Source of the DNA: Candidatus Anammoxibacter sp.
GTDB taxonomy: Bacteria > Planctomycetota > Brocadiia > Brocadiales > Anammoxibacteraceae
Length of the DNA: 64,000 nucleotides
Reading direction: 5' to 3'
NCBI GenBank assembly: GCA_021777055.1
Contig: JAIQZO010000044.1
Span: forward strand, 124,001 to 188,000
Made by a program: the position numbers and the translations under genes. How positions within the stretch are numbered: position 1 is the stretch's first letter; every line of letters begins with the position of its first letter. A model generated the notes under the pieces. It saw only the letters and a list, made by a program, of their open reading frames with translations. It made no database searches and was not told where the DNA came from. Below, piece after piece: positions 8,149 through 18,267 of this stretch.

Positions 8149-10944
8149 CTATGGTAACGGAGTAAAAACCGGCAAATCACATGATCCGTTACTTACCACT
8201 CCTATTGTGCCAAAAGCAAGTACACTCGTTGTAGTAGGATTATTGTCACTCAACACCGTGGTTGCAACAGCAGAAGCAGAGCTCCCCTGCTCCAAAGTTA
8301 CAGAGGAAGAGTTTAGTCTGAAAAAAGCGATAGAATCTGCCGGAAACCCTGGACCAAAAGCATTTGCACCACCAAGCGCAATAGTATTACCTTCATTATC
8401 TGGGCCAATACCATCATCTCCAATCCTGGCACAAAGAGTAGAAGTACTTGATGCTTGAACCGTTAAATTTTCAAACGTAGTCGTATCTCCAGGCTGGTTA
8501 GGTGCTCTATTATTTGTAATCGAAATATCTAGCTCTGCGGTATTATTTACATTAAAGAACATGGCATCTAGATTATGACCTGCAATATCATTATCATCTA
8601 CAGAAAGACGAACAGTAGAATTATCATCTGCAATCAGAGGCGCTGAAATACCCCTACCAAACAAGGATGCAGTGATGTTATTACTTGAAACTATACCATG
8701 AACTGTTGAATTGTCATTACTGCCTAAAAGAATAGCGTGATTTGATGAACTGTTCATCGTGTTATTATTAATGGTATAACGGAGCGTTGTGGTACCTGTG
8801 GCATTAAATTCAACGGCATTATCGCTTCTCATATTTGGAGCACCGTTATTGAAACCGGTAAACGTGTTTCCGTCAACAGTTACATTAAGTGTGGCTCCGG
8901 AGTTTTCATTTGTTACCCCCATGATACCATCACTCTCCAGACCGGAAAATGTACAGCTGTTATTAATAAGGGCGGTTATAACTGCAGTCCCCCGTGCATC
9001 TAACTGTAAACCATCTTCTCCGTTTTGCATTGATGGTGTATTTGCAGTTCCAGAGAATTGAGTCCCTGAAATTGTCATATTAAGTGTTCCGCTAGAGTTC
9101 TGAATAAACAGGCCATGATTAGCGGAAGCATCAATTGTTGAGTTTGTAATAGTAACCGTACCGTCCAGATTGTTACTTCCCACACCACCAAAATCAATAC
9201 CATGCTCATCATTTGCATTACCCGCGTTCAACACCTCACAATCTGTCATAGCAAAATTAGTAACCCCAGTCCCGTCAATACCATGATTGTTTGTCCGTGC
9301 AATCTTTAGATTGTTCAGATCTACATTATCAACGTTTGTAAGGCTAATCCCATCGCCACCTATGTTGTTTGTAGCGTCTTTAGATTGGCCTATTGTGGCT
9401 GTAGAGTCACCAATTATCATGTTCTTAAGGGTTAAACCGGTAACACTGGTCAAGGCCAAGGCGTCGTTTGTTGTGTTTTGAATTGTTCCTCCTGTACCTG
9501 ATGTTGTACCCACTCCAGTTACGGTTAATCCGCCACTAAAGCCTGTGTTATTCAGCACAATACCGTTAGTTCCACCATTGACCGCTATACTTTTAAAAGT
9601 CAATCCGGAAGCACCTATAGTTGTATTTAGAATATTTAAGGCGGTACCTGAAGTGGTATTAATAGTATTATTACTGCCAGTAATGTTAATTGTTCCGGAA
9701 CTGCTGGCAACAAAACCATTGCTGCCATTTGTGGTAATACTGATACTATTAAAATTGAATGTTCCTGTGTTAGTTTGTAGTGAAATACCATTATTGGCCG
9801 GAGCATTGACGGTAACGCTGCTAAATGTAAAGCTGCTTGTGACTGTAGTATTTACCAACTTTATGCCCTCTGTGCTACTATTAACAGATGAAACAGAATT
9901 CAAGCTTCCCTCAAGGGTTCCTGTATCCAAATCAATACCAGGACCTCCATTGGTTGAGATGCTTACATCCGCAATGGTTAATAATCCGTAACTGCTACCT
10001 TTTATACCAGTTCCAGCCACAGGAGTGTTACCTATGTTAACCCCCGCTATTGTATTATTTTGTGCAAGGACAACTCCATCACCTGTTGTATTGGTTATAA
10101 CCGGGGAAGGCGATGTTGCGGAGACAATAGTAACGCCATCCACCACGAGATCCACACCCTGACCAATCAGGGATTGCCCCATTAACAAGGTGATTCCTGT
10201 ATTTTGTTTAGTATTAGTTCCATCACCTTTAAAAATGAATATGATATCACCGGCGCTGGTTGCAGCTGTCTCGGCAGATGCAAGGTTATCAAATGGCGAA
10301 CTAAGGGTTCCGTCCCCACCTGGAGCGACAGTATTGTCCACATACCACACACGATCTGTAATCCCGATCATCACCATCCCCATATCCGTGCCACCATTAC
10401 CATCATTAATCGTGTACTGAAAACCATCCGTACCGGTAAATCCGGCAGGCGGTTCGTATGTAAAGCTGCCGTCACTGTTCAGCGTAACATCTCCATTCTG
10501 GTCAGTGGTAATAGTAGCTGGAGTTGCAGTTGCCACTGAGGTTGTAGACTTCACTTCTGTCACTGTAAGTATATCACTGTCTGCGTCTTTATCATTTTTA
10601 AGCACGCCACCTGCAGAATTGGCACTGAGTGTTGTGTTTCCAATAGCGCCATCTGTGCTAACGTACATATCTTCAAACGCTATTGGCGAAGTATTCAGCG
10701 AATTTGGTACTAAAGTAGTGTTGGTGTCAATAACGTCTGCAAACTGTACACCCGTCCCAGACATGTCGCCCGTGTTTGCAATAGTAACATTATATCTAAT
10801 CGTATCACCGGGATTCACAACACCATCACCCCCTATATCCACCGCTAATGCGTCACTTTTTGACACATCAATAACAGGGGCTGCTTTAGCGCTACTTTGA
10901 AAAGCCAAGGTTATCATAAAAATTGCAAAGAATATTTTATTCAT
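8149..10944 (-). CDS. large exported parallel beta-helix surface protein
   Basis: This 931-residue protein begins MNKIFFAIFMITLAFQSSAK (signal peptide, cleavage near AKAA). Residues 25-90 form a DUF11-type domain (GDTIRYNVTIANTGDMSGTG, FADVID). Residues 95-190 are a cadherin-like/VCBS-type domain (GGVLKNDKDADSDILTV, DGSFTYEPPAGFTGTDGFQY). From WYVDNTVAPGGDGTLSSPF (about 200) to about 850 it is a right-handed parallel beta-helix with many short NNT, GIxL and ITNN-type turns. AGAAAGGAG precedes the ATG. No catalytic residues, anchor or transmembrane C-terminus can be identified. It is probably an adhesin or envelope protein, and its length and repeat style suit a planctomycete-like organism. 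Confidence 0.8.
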   Translation of the reverse strand: MNKIFFAIFMITLAFQSSAKAAPVIDVSKSDALAVDIGGDGVVNPGDTIRYNVTIANTGDMSGTGVQFADVIDTNTTLVPNSLNTSPIAFEDMYVSTDGAIGNTTLSANSAGGVLKNDKDADSDILTVTEVKSTTSVATATPATITTDQNGDVTLNSDGSFTYEPPAGFTGTDGFQYTINDGNGGTDMGMVMIGITDRVWYVDNTVAPGGDGTLSSPFDNLASAETAATSAGDIIFIFKGDGTNTKQNTGITLLMGQSLIGQGVDLVVDGVTIVSATSPSPVITNTTGDGVVLAQNNTIAGVNIGNTPVAGTGIKGSSYGLLTIADVSISTNGGPGIDLDTGTLEGSLNSVSSVNSSTEGIKLVNTTVTSSFTFSSVTVNAPANNGISLQTNTGTFNFNSISITTNGSNGFVASSSGTINITGSNNTINTTSGTALNILNTTIGASGLTFKSIAVNGGTNGIVLNNTGFSGGLTVTGVGTTSGTGGTIQNTTNDALALTSVTGLTLKNMIIGDSTATIGQSKDATNNIGGDGISLTNVDNVDLNNLKIARTNNHGIDGTGVTNFAMTDCEVLNAGNANDEHGIDFGGVGSNNLDGTVTITNSTIDASANHGLFIQNSSGTLNMTISGTQFSGTANTPSMQNGEDGLQLDARGTAVITALINNSCTFSGLESDGIMGVTNENSGATLNVTVDGNTFTGFNNGAPNMRSDNAVEFNATGTTTLRYTINNNTMNSSSNHAILLGSNDNSTVHGIVSSNNITASLFGRGISAPLIADDNSTVRLSVDDNDIAGHNLDAMFFNVNNTAELDISITNNRAPNQPGDTTTFENLTVQASSTSTLCARIGDDGIGPDNEGNTIALGGANAFGPGFPADSIAFFRLNSSSVTLEQGSSASAVATTVLSDNNPTTTSVLAFGTIGVVSNGSCDLPVFTPLP

Positions 10945-11043
10945 GATACACCAATTTCTCCTTTCTTTAAATTTTAAGTCGTATTTTATTGATATAATAT
11001 CTTTAACGACAAAGGTTTTAATTAGAGCCTGCGTCGGACTCTT

Positions 11044-11213
11044 ACCATAGACTAACGCTGAATACTAGCGTTGTTAGTTCAAGTCTCTGACTTGAACTAA
11101 TCTGACATTAACAATTCTCTGTATGGTTTTGCACTTTAAACACCATCAGTCTCATGTACTCACAACGGAGTTGCTTTAAAGTCAAATGTGGTTCAAATCT
11201 CAGACTTGAACCG
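11044..11213 (+). repeat. family B repeat, copy 1
   Basis: The left end carries the palindrome GTTCAAGTCTC TGACTTGAAC, followed by TAATCTGACATTAACAAT and CTGTATGGTTTTGC. The right end carries GGTTCAAATCTCAGACTTG with AACC. The other copies are at 11928, 23222 and 55536. Both ends fold as hairpins. Confidence 0.8.
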
Positions 11214-11857
11214 GCTGTGATCTCTACAGGCACTACTTACCAAAATTATCAATAATGTACAACTATTTACTGGATAACTAATCAATTTGCGAAGTTAATA
11301 AACCTCAACTGCCCAAAAGTCCTCTCAAAAAAAGGTGTTTAGGGATGGGATATTTAATTTCACTAATCAATTACAAAGTAATCTATATTATAACGCAAAT
11401 ATTATGCCGTGGAAATAAACAATATTACTACAAACCACATATCTCCACATATAATCATCAGTTAATTAGGTAATTTTAATATTTTCAATTCATAAGAAAT
11501 AAAGAAAAACGTTAGAAAGGTTACACGCATTTATGCCTGAAAAACGTTATTGAAGTAAGAGCTTATATATCCAACCTTTACACTAACGTTAGCAATTTAA
11601 CACCTATTGTTCCGATTATCTTAAACGATTTTGCAAGAAGATATAAAACGGACAACTCCGATCAAGAAGAATACTTAATAATTATTTTAAAGTTAAAATC
11701 TCTTTTGAATTCAAGGTTTGGTAATATTGTTGATAAAAGCAAGCAAGAAGTGACTATCATAATTGAATCTAACCCTGTCGGAAATAGAAGCAAGAGATGA
11801 GATAGTTATAACATAACAGCGCAAAGTTAATGTTCTTAATGGAACAGAATAACATCA

Positions 11858-11911
11858 AGTGCCTAAATTGCCTAAAGTGCCTAAAGTGCCTAAAGTGCCT
11901 AAAGTGCCTAG
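11858..11911 (+). repeat. 9-bp minisatellite (GTGCCTAAA)
   Basis: About six head-to-tail copies of GTGCCTAAA, the first variant TTGCCTAAA and the last GTGCCTAGA. Partial copies of the same motif occur at 14068-14095 (reverse complement) and 52282-52318. Confidence 0.9.
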
Positions 11912-11927
11912 AATTAGCTAAAATTTT

Positions 11928-12101
11928 TGAATACTAGCATTGTTAGTTCAAGTCTCTGCCTTGAACTAATATGACATTAACAATACTCTGTATGGTTTTG
12001 GATTTTGGACACAACCAATTGCCTATATACATTAATCTCCTATACTCGCAACAGAGTTGTGTTAAAGTCAGATTAGTTCAAATCTAGAGATTTGAACCAA
12101 C
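11928..12101 (+). repeat. family B repeat, copy 2
   Basis: It has the same layout as copy 1: GTTCAAGTCTCTGCCTTGAA, CTAATATGACATTAACAAT, CTGTATGGTTTTGG, then TTCAAATCTAGAGATTTGAA. It lies immediately after the 9-bp minisatellite. The right hairpin has changed on both arms while remaining palindromic. Confidence 0.8.
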
Positions 12102-12400
12102 CTGAAAAAACAACCATAAACAATGACACATACATCAGTTATGTTTAAACTCCAGCAAAATGACATATTCGGCTCAAAATGAAAATTCCTATACTATTGA
12201 ATTAGCGCCTACGGCAGAATAAAATCTCCAAACAAGAAGCAGCCTACCACAAACGGTCATCTCTCCCCATACAGTTTCAAGGCTAAAGCCTTGAGTTACA
12301 ATATGCAACGCAAACCTTCAAGTTTGAGCTGATTAGAACTATCAGAGTCTTAAAATGAAAATTCCGATACTATGCACTTATGTGTACCGGTAAGGAGAAA

Positions 12401-14014
12401 TCATGGTAGCACATCAGTCCAAACATCCACTGCAAAACTGAAAGGCATTCTCTCTTTGATACAAATTTCAAATGTAATATCAGTTGAGTTATTTGGATTA
12501 ACTGTTTTATCAACATTTAAAACTGCTCCCGCCCTACTTATTCCATTATTCGTATTCTTTAAATGGTTCTTTTCTGTCAATTCAACCACCTGAACTGCCA
12601 AGTCAGAAAGTGGGATAGCACCCATGTTTACAAGTGTTGCATCAAAGCTGAATGTCCCCTCAAAACCAGAGGGACAGCCTGACATATCAGAGCTAAATTT
12701 AAAGGTCTCTTCCAGAGGATTAAAAGTAACATATTCGTTAACAATATCTATCTCTTTGTCCGCTCCATACTCATACGAACCAATATCGCATCTGGCAATG
12801 TTATCGCTATTTCCATCAAGGGGGCGCTGTAAATTCCGCTGGTCAGTTGATGGACAGATTTCAATACTTCCAGCATCAATAGCAAGACTTCCTTCAAGAA
12901 GAGCATGAGTGAATGTTGGGCCACCATTATCTGCTAAAGGACCGAGTAGAGCTTCTCCTGTCAAGTCACTGTTCTGAAGTGTGATATTACAGCCGGAAGC
13001 ATTTCCAATAAGATTGTTGCCCAAAGATATTATTTTGCCTCGGCTATTATCACAATCAGAATTGGTATTAGTAGTAGATGCAGGGTTCCCCGCAAGGATA
13101 GTGTTCTGTAATTCCACCGTGGCATTTATAGGGTCAAATTCCCAAGGAACGCCAATTAAAATGCCTTCACCAAAAGAAGCACTATTTCTAGAGATCGTGC
13201 TGTTGTTGATTGTCAGTTTACCATCAAATTGATTAGAGATGCCGCCACCATGTATGGAGATATTTCCCGAGATCGTACTGTTGTTGATTATCAGCATGCC
13301 ATAGTTGTCTATACCCCCACCAAACGCTTCGAAAGAATGTGCTCTGTTTCCTGAGATCGTACTGTTATTTATTGTCAATTTACCACTCCTGCTATTATAA
13401 ATACCACCACCACTACCCACATCAAATATACCCCCATTCTCAGATATCGTACTGTTGTTAATTGTCAGCTCTCCGGTATTAGCGATCCCCCCGCCAATGC
13501 TGCTTATTGACATACTTAAGTCGTCATTTTGAGATGAATAGTTGCCTGAAATCGTACATCTATTGATTGTCAGCTTACCATTATTGAGAATACCCCCACC
13601 TTGCCTGTCTGAGACTGCCCGCTCAAAACCATCTGTAATCATCAGTTCAGAAAGAGTTACGTCACGGCTCTTTTCAATCTTGAACACCCTGCTTAATTTA
13701 CCGCCGCTGACAGCCAGATTATCTTCACCAAGACCTGTAATAGTCAAGTCTTTATCAACTATAAGTTGTCCGGTAGTAAGGGTGATAGTTTGTCCTGACA
13801 GACTTGCATCAAAGACAATATCATCTCCTGCATTTGCATCGGTAATCACATGGCGAAGCGACCCCGTGCCGTTATCATTAGTATTTGTGACAGTAATAAT
13901 ATTGGCACTTGCTGTATTTCCTACTGCACCTAACGTTAGAACAACAGCCGTTGCAATGAGTATCAGATATAACCGTACAAGTTTCTCTAAATCTAAAAAT
14001 GTTTTCCTCTTCAT
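12401..14014 (-). CDS. exported beta-helix protein with choice-of-anchor-Q-type region
   Basis: This 537-residue exported protein begins MKRKTFLDLEKLVRLYLILI; a hydrophobic signal segment ends near NTASAN (residue 38). It continues ITVTNTNDNGTGSLRHVITD, the common start of Chlamydia-POMP-like/beta-helix surface proteins. Residues 130-290 hold repeated turns of the type GKLTINNSTISGNxA. Residues 340-415 (DNGGPTFTHALLEGSLAIDA, QRNLQRPLDG, CDIGSYEY) match the choice-of-anchor Q ending. The last 120 residues form a beta-rich domain (VQVVELTEKNHLKN, DITFEICIKE) without a recognised anchor. GGGGG precedes the ATG by about 9 bases. It shares strand and type with the two surface genes downstream, but a 1.4-kb gap makes co-transcription unlikely. 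Confidence 0.8.
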   Translation of the reverse strand: MKRKTFLDLEKLVRLYLILIATAVVLTLGAVGNTASANIITVTNTNDNGTGSLRHVITDANAGDDIVFDASLSGQTITLTTGQLIVDKDLTITGLGEDNLAVSGGKLSRVFKIEKSRDVTLSELMITDGFERAVSDRQGGGILNNGKLTINRCTISGNYSSQNDDLSMSISSIGGGIANTGELTINNSTISENGGIFDVGSGGGIYNSRSGKLTINNSTISGNRAHSFEAFGGGIDNYGMLIINNSTISGNISIHGGGISNQFDGKLTINNSTISRNSASFGEGILIGVPWEFDPINATVELQNTILAGNPASTTNTNSDCDNSRGKIISLGNNLIGNASGCNITLQNSDLTGEALLGPLADNGGPTFTHALLEGSLAIDAGSIEICPSTDQRNLQRPLDGNSDNIARCDIGSYEYGADKEIDIVNEYVTFNPLEETFKFSSDMSGCPSGFEGTFSFDATLVNMGAIPLSDLAVQVVELTEKNHLKNTNNGISRAGAVLNVDKTVNPNNSTDITFEICIKERMPFSFAVDVWTDVLP

Positions 14015-15410
14015 AATACCTCATACCCCCTTTTTTTCAATTCCATAAGATTTATTAACTTAAGTCACTTTAAGTAATTTAGGCATTTTAGGCAACTTTT
14101 CGCACAATGATGTTGGAAAATACCCATAAAGATATAACGTTATTGTACAGCAAAAGGCTAACCGGGCAATGCTAAGTCAAAACTGCATAGTGACGTTGAT
14201 GCAGATTTATTTGCACCCAGTTTACCATGTTTTTAAAGCATTGATATTATCACGCAGGGATTTACGTTTGTCAATTAGGGTATTCCCTGATTTCCCTGTA
14301 AAGGATAACCCTACGTATTGTGGGGAGATTCACTACACTATTGTAAGTGATAGACGGTATCTGAAACCATTAGCATTCCTTTGATATTCATTAAATAGAG
14401 TCTTGCAACCGCTTTTCAATGCACTTAAATTTCTGTTTTGATTTGATGCGTGATTAAGTTGTAAACTGCCAATGGAGAAACAATGGAACAACTGTGTCTA
14501 AGAATCTCACTCAACCCTTAATCAAAACTTCACACAATCACAGTCTCTCGCCAGTTTATCGGATTTTTATTAACAGTTGGCGAGTATCTATTCATCAAGA
14601 AAAAGTCATCGTTCTGCGGCATAGCCGGTGGCTTGCATATAGCCCTGAAAGAGCGGTGTTACTAGCTACACATTAATAGCCCTGAAAGAGCGGTGTTACT
14701 AGCTACACATTAATGGGTAAAATTAATTATTCAATCATCAAAATCTACGCGGCACGGTGGTCGGTCTTGTTAAAATCCTCCTTTTCTTGCTCTTACGCAT
14801 TTGTAATTATGTAGACTTTGCTAATTCTATAAATAGGGATCTGGTTCTTTCTAGAGACTTTTTCAAATAAGGTTCTTTACCTAAATTTAGTTTTATCCCC
14901 CCTCTAGAATAATAATAAATCAGAAACTAAGGAAAAGCAAATATCTCAAGAGTTAAAAGAAACGATATTGGCACCACTATCTGATAAGCAAATTTTGATC
15001 TGAACATAATAATTGTAACTATAAACAGGATTAGGGGCTACAGCATATGAAAGCTTTTATATTTACTTATGATATGCTGCTGATTTTACAGAATAATTTA
15101 AAAATCGCCGTACAGAGATTATTAAATTCAGATGAAATGTTTTATAATTTGATATCAGTAATAAACAGGAGATTGCTATATGCAGAAAGAGATAGATCCT
15201 ATTAAATCCCGTGCAAAACAGTGTTGGTAGTGCTACAATTTTATATATTTTTATCAGAAAACAAGACCATGTTATAATTTGCAAGAAAAGCTTGAATTTC
15301 AGAGATTATTGTTCTACCATTAAACACTCTTTATAAAGCTGTTTTCTGGCAATTCATCTAAAGATAGTGTAGCCGATTTTAAGTAAACGAAAAACTTACA
15401 ACAATAAGAA
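14015..15410. other. long intergenic region, no clear gene
   Basis: Only broken frames are seen. A 37-bp tandem duplication lies at 14639-14712. A 53-residue plus-strand reading at 15047-15208 (MKAFIFTYDMLLILQNNLKI and onward) has no good ribosome binding site, and I do not recognise it. Confidence 0.5.
14639..14712 (+). repeat. 37-bp perfect tandem duplication
   Basis: The string beginning AGCCCTGAAAGAGCGGTGTT and ending ACACATTAAT occurs twice head to tail with a 37-base period and no differences, so the duplication is recent. Confidence 0.9.
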
Positions 15411-16415
15411 GTGAACGTATTACTTGAACTAAAAACCATTCAAAATGACTCTCTTGACCCATGCTACCATTTAGCAGTTGAAGAGTATTTACTTCATCAT
15501 CTCAAGCCGGGAACGTGTTTGCTTTATTTATGGCAAAGCGAAAACGCTGTAGTGATTGGAAGAAATCAGAATCCGTGGAGGGAGTGTAGACCTGCACTTC
15601 TTGAACGTGAAAACACAAAAATGGTTAGACGTCCTTCGGGTGGCGGTACAGTCTATCATGATAAGGGAAATCTAAATTTTTCTTTTATTATGGACCGGGA
15701 CTTTTATGACCGAGACCGCCAACTTAAGGTTATTCTTCGTGCCGTCAGGTCTTTTGGGATTGACGCTTCAGTAAATAGTAGATACGATCTCATAGCAAAA
15801 GGAAAGAAATTTTCAGGAAGTGCCCATCGTTTCAAAAAGAAGAATGCTTTGCATCATGGCACACTGTTGCTTACGGTTGATAAAGAGAATCTTTCTCGCT
15901 ACCTTAAACCATCACCGCACGCAATCCATGGCATTAGTACCACATCTTTTCGCTCGGAAGTAATTAATTTGACGGAAATGACCTTACCCATTAGCATCAA
16001 TAGTTTAAAACAGGCTATCCTTATTGCTTTTCAGGAAGAGTATCAAACAATGGCTAGTCCATTGGATTTAAACTCTGATATTGACAGGGAAGTACTGCCT
16101 AATTTTATAAAAGATTTTACTACCTGGGACTGGCATTATGGTAGGACACCTTCCTTCAGGATGGTTTGTGAAATACCTTTAAAAAATAGGCCGCAACAAT
16201 TGACATTTTTCGTAAAGGAAGGAAGAGTTGAAGATCTACGGTCTGAACCATTTTCTCAGATGGACCGTACCGCACAACACCTAGCAGACACCCTTCTGGG
16301 TGTAAGATTTCGGCAACCTGATCTTCAAGAACGACTAAAAAACAACGAATTCGGGCAGCTAGATCCAATGTTGGTGAATTTTTTAATACAATGGATTAAT
16401 GAAAACCATATATAA
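15411..16415 (+). CDS. lplA: lipoate-protein ligase A
   Basis: This 334-residue enzyme would activate lipoate with ATP and attach it to the lipoyl lysine of E2 proteins. The fold starts LAVEEYLLHHLKPGTCLLYL. The active-site loop is VRRPSGGGTVYHDKGNLNFS (about 72-91), and the lysine that binds lipoyl-AMP is in AKGKKFSGSAHRFKK (about 129-143). An accessory C-terminal domain follows (LKNRPQQLTFFVKEGRVEDL), so this is the full LplA type rather than a LipM/octanoyltransferase. The start is a GTG at 15411 with a poor Shine-Dalgarno. It sits about 0.9 kb upstream of a pyruvate dehydrogenase cluster on the same strand, its expected client. Confidence 0.9.
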   Translation: MNVLLELKTIQNDSLDPCYHLAVEEYLLHHLKPGTCLLYLWQSENAVVIGRNQNPWRECRPALLERENTKMVRRPSGGGTVYHDKGNLNFSFIMDRDFYDRDRQLKVILRAVRSFGIDASVNSRYDLIAKGKKFSGSAHRFKKKNALHHGTLLLTVDKENLSRYLKPSPHAIHGISTTSFRSEVINLTEMTLPISINSLKQAILIAFQEEYQTMASPLDLNSDIDREVLPNFIKDFTTWDWHYGRTPSFRMVCEIPLKNRPQQLTFFVKEGRVEDLRSEPFSQMDRTAQHLADTLLGVRFRQPDLQERLKNNEFGQLDPMLVNFLIQWINENHI

Positions 16416-16422
16416 TAATATA

Positions 16423-16609
16423 CTTAGGAACGTGCATGTAATAAGTGCTGTATGTAACGTTCAGATTTACGTTAGATTTGTTCTAATTGATTGAACCAAA
16501 CCGGAAGCGCGGCCTTAGCCGCGTTGAGGATTTGGCGAATGAAATTCGGACAAAGATAATGTGAAAATGAGTGTTACATGCAGTACTTATTACATGCACG
16601 TTCCTTAGG
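16423..16609. repeat. family D repeat, copy 1
   Basis: The inverted ends are TTAGGAACGTGCATGTAATA and, at the other end, TATTACATGCACGTTCCTAA-like sequence. The second arm pair (GTGCTGTATGTAAC against GTTACATGCAGTAC) extends the stem. The core contains CCGGAAGCGCGGCCTTAGCC, itself able to fold, and is shared in inverted order with the copy at 23019. It lies just after the lplA stop. Confidence 0.8.
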
Positions 16610-16613
16610 CTGC

Positions 16614-16757
16614 AGGCCAAAGGCTGAAGCTTAAAAACGAAAGTCAAAAAAGAGTGTAACTTTTACTTTCTGCCTTCAGACTAGCCACCTAAGAGTTGCG
16701 CTATCAATTAAGATAATTGATTTCTTCAGCTTTTAGTCTTCAGCCTATTCACCTGAG
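16614..16757. repeat. family C-type repeat (GGCTGAAG arms), copy 1
   Basis: It is bounded by GGCTGCAGGCCAAAGGCTGA on the left and CTTCAGCTTTTAGTCTTCAG plus CCTATTCACC on the right. The core has no coding trace. The same outer arms enclose the repeats at 31396, 32499, 52346 and 52628. Confidence 0.6.
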
Positions 16758-16819
16758 TTACAAATAAAAAGAGATCACTCTATTTAAATCTTAGGTTATA
16801 AAATAGGAGAAAACTACCG

Positions 16820-17260
16820 TTGACAAAGAAAGAATTAATAGAAAGGATTACTTTCACATTAGAGGACGCGAAAACCGGAGTGTTAGCTACTACAGACACA
16901 AACGGTCATCCGCGTATGCGATGGATGTCCCCAATTGTATTTCCCTCATGCCATAATGTTTTGTACTCCGTTACTTCACCAAATTTTGCAAAAACCCTGC
17001 AACTGCAAAAACATCCTGATGTAGAATGGATGTTACAAACACGATCCCTTAGTGAAGTTATCTACTTACATGGCAAAATAAATATGATCGACAATCCTTC
17101 ACTAAAAGCTAAGATAATAGAAACAATTGGCAAACGCCTTCACATATTTTGGAAAATAGAAAATAAGGAGACCGATTTCATTATTCTGGAAACAATTATT
17201 GACGAAGGTATATATTTTCTTCCCATGGAAGGCAAAAAAGAGACTGTTTCTTTTAGATAG
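16820..17260 (+). CDS. pyridoxamine 5-prime-phosphate oxidase-fold protein
   Basis: This 146-residue protein is of the general-stress-protein-26-like PPOX family, which binds FMN or related cofactors in a split beta-barrel. Seen: LEDAKTGVLATTDTNGHPRM (about 14-33), RWMSPIVFPSCHNVLYSVTS and NFAKTLQLQKHPDVEWMLQT, then VIYLHGKINMIDNP. The start is a TTG with AGGAG about 9 bases upstream. The gene ends 11 bases before pdhA, so it is probably co-transcribed with the pyruvate dehydrogenase genes. No functional link to that complex is known to me, and the substrate cannot be inferred. Confidence 0.8.
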   Translation: MTKKELIERITFTLEDAKTGVLATTDTNGHPRMRWMSPIVFPSCHNVLYSVTSPNFAKTLQLQKHPDVEWMLQTRSLSEVIYLHGKINMIDNPSLKAKIIETIGKRLHIFWKIENKETDFIILETIIDEGIYFLPMEGKKETVSFR

Positions 17261-17271
17261 GAGAATCGTAC

Positions 17272-18267
17272 ATGGCTAAAATTAATCTGGAAAAAAAGAT
17301 TAACAGTTCGTTTGCAAAGAAACTTCTTAAGCAAATGCTTTTAATCAGACGATTTGATGAAAAGGCATCACAAATGTATGGTCTTAGAAAGATTAAAGGA
17401 TTTCTGCACCTTTATAATGGTGAAGAAGCAGTTGCAACCGGAGCAATAGCCGCTATTGATCTGAAAAAGGACTATGTGTTGACCGCGTATAGAGATCATG
17501 GACACGCAATTGCATGTGGTATAGACCCTAAAGTTCTGATGGCAGAGCTTTATGGTAAGGTTACGGGGTGTTCGGGAGGTAAAGGAGGATCTATGCATTT
17601 TTTTGACGCTGAAAAACATATGTTTGGTGGTAATGGTATCGTAGGCGCTCATATCCCGTTGGCAACTGGAGTAGCATTGAAGATTAAATACAAAAAAGAG
17701 ACTGGAGTTGTCCTCTGCTTCTTCGGGGACGGAGCCATTCATCAAGGCACATTTCACGAAAGTCTAAATATGGCAAAAATTTGGAATCTACCTATAGTAT
17801 TTATATGTGAGAACAATCAATACGGAATGGGAACCGATTACCGAAGAGTCTCTTCAGTTGAAGACTTTTCTGTAATGGGAGCTTCATATGGCATACCAGG
17901 AAAACAGGTTAACGGAATGGACGTACTTGAAGTTCATGAAAATGTTTTGTCCGCAGTTAAGATGGCGAGAAAAGATAGCATTCCCACATTGCTTGACATT
18001 AAAACCTACCGCTATAAGGGACATTCCGTCAGTGATCCGGCCAAATACCGAACGAAGGAAGAGCTAAACTATTATAAACAACAGGACCCTATTTTGATTT
18101 TAAAGGAGAAAGTTTTAAAGGCGGGGTTCATGACTGATGATGATTATGCGCGACTCGACAAAGAGTGTAAGGCTATTGCGCTTGAGGCTACAACATTTGC
18201 CGAGGAGAGTTTAGAGCCTCCTCTGGAAGCACTTTATGAAGACGTATTGGCGAAAGGTGGTGAATAA
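17272..18267 (+). CDS. pdhA: pyruvate dehydrogenase E1 component, alpha subunit (cluster 1)
   Basis: This 331-residue thiamine-diphosphate subunit decarboxylates pyruvate together with the beta subunit. It begins KKLLKQMLLIRRFDEKASQM and has GGSMHFFDAEKHMFGGNGIV. The TPP/metal motif is FGDGAIHQGTFHESLNMAKI (about 151-170) ending ICENNQYGMGT (179-189). The phosphorylation-loop-like YRYKGHSVSDPAKYR is near 245. Length and motifs fit the PdhA/AcoA group, so acetoin dehydrogenase is an alternative. AGGAG lies before the ATG. Its stop overlaps the start of the beta subunit by one base (TAATG), indicating translational coupling. Confidence 0.92.
   Translation: MAKINLEKKINSSFAKKLLKQMLLIRRFDEKASQMYGLRKIKGFLHLYNGEEAVATGAIAAIDLKKDYVLTAYRDHGHAIACGIDPKVLMAELYGKVTGCSGGKGGSMHFFDAEKHMFGGNGIVGAHIPLATGVALKIKYKKETGVVLCFFGDGAIHQGTFHESLNMAKIWNLPIVFICENNQYGMGTDYRRVSSVEDFSVMGASYGIPGKQVNGMDVLEVHENVLSAVKMARKDSIPTLLDIKTYRYKGHSVSDPAKYRTKEELNYYKQQDPILILKEKVLKAGFMTDDDYARLDKECKAIALEATTFAEESLEPPLEALYEDVLAKGGE

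Larger units (their letters stand above)
10945..12400. other. repeat-rich intergenic region
   Basis: There is no credible gene. It holds two family B repeats, a 9-bp minisatellite and two copies of a short motif reading AAAATGAAAATTCC (12177 and 12352). The remainder (11220-11857) has only short broken frames. Confidence 0.6.
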
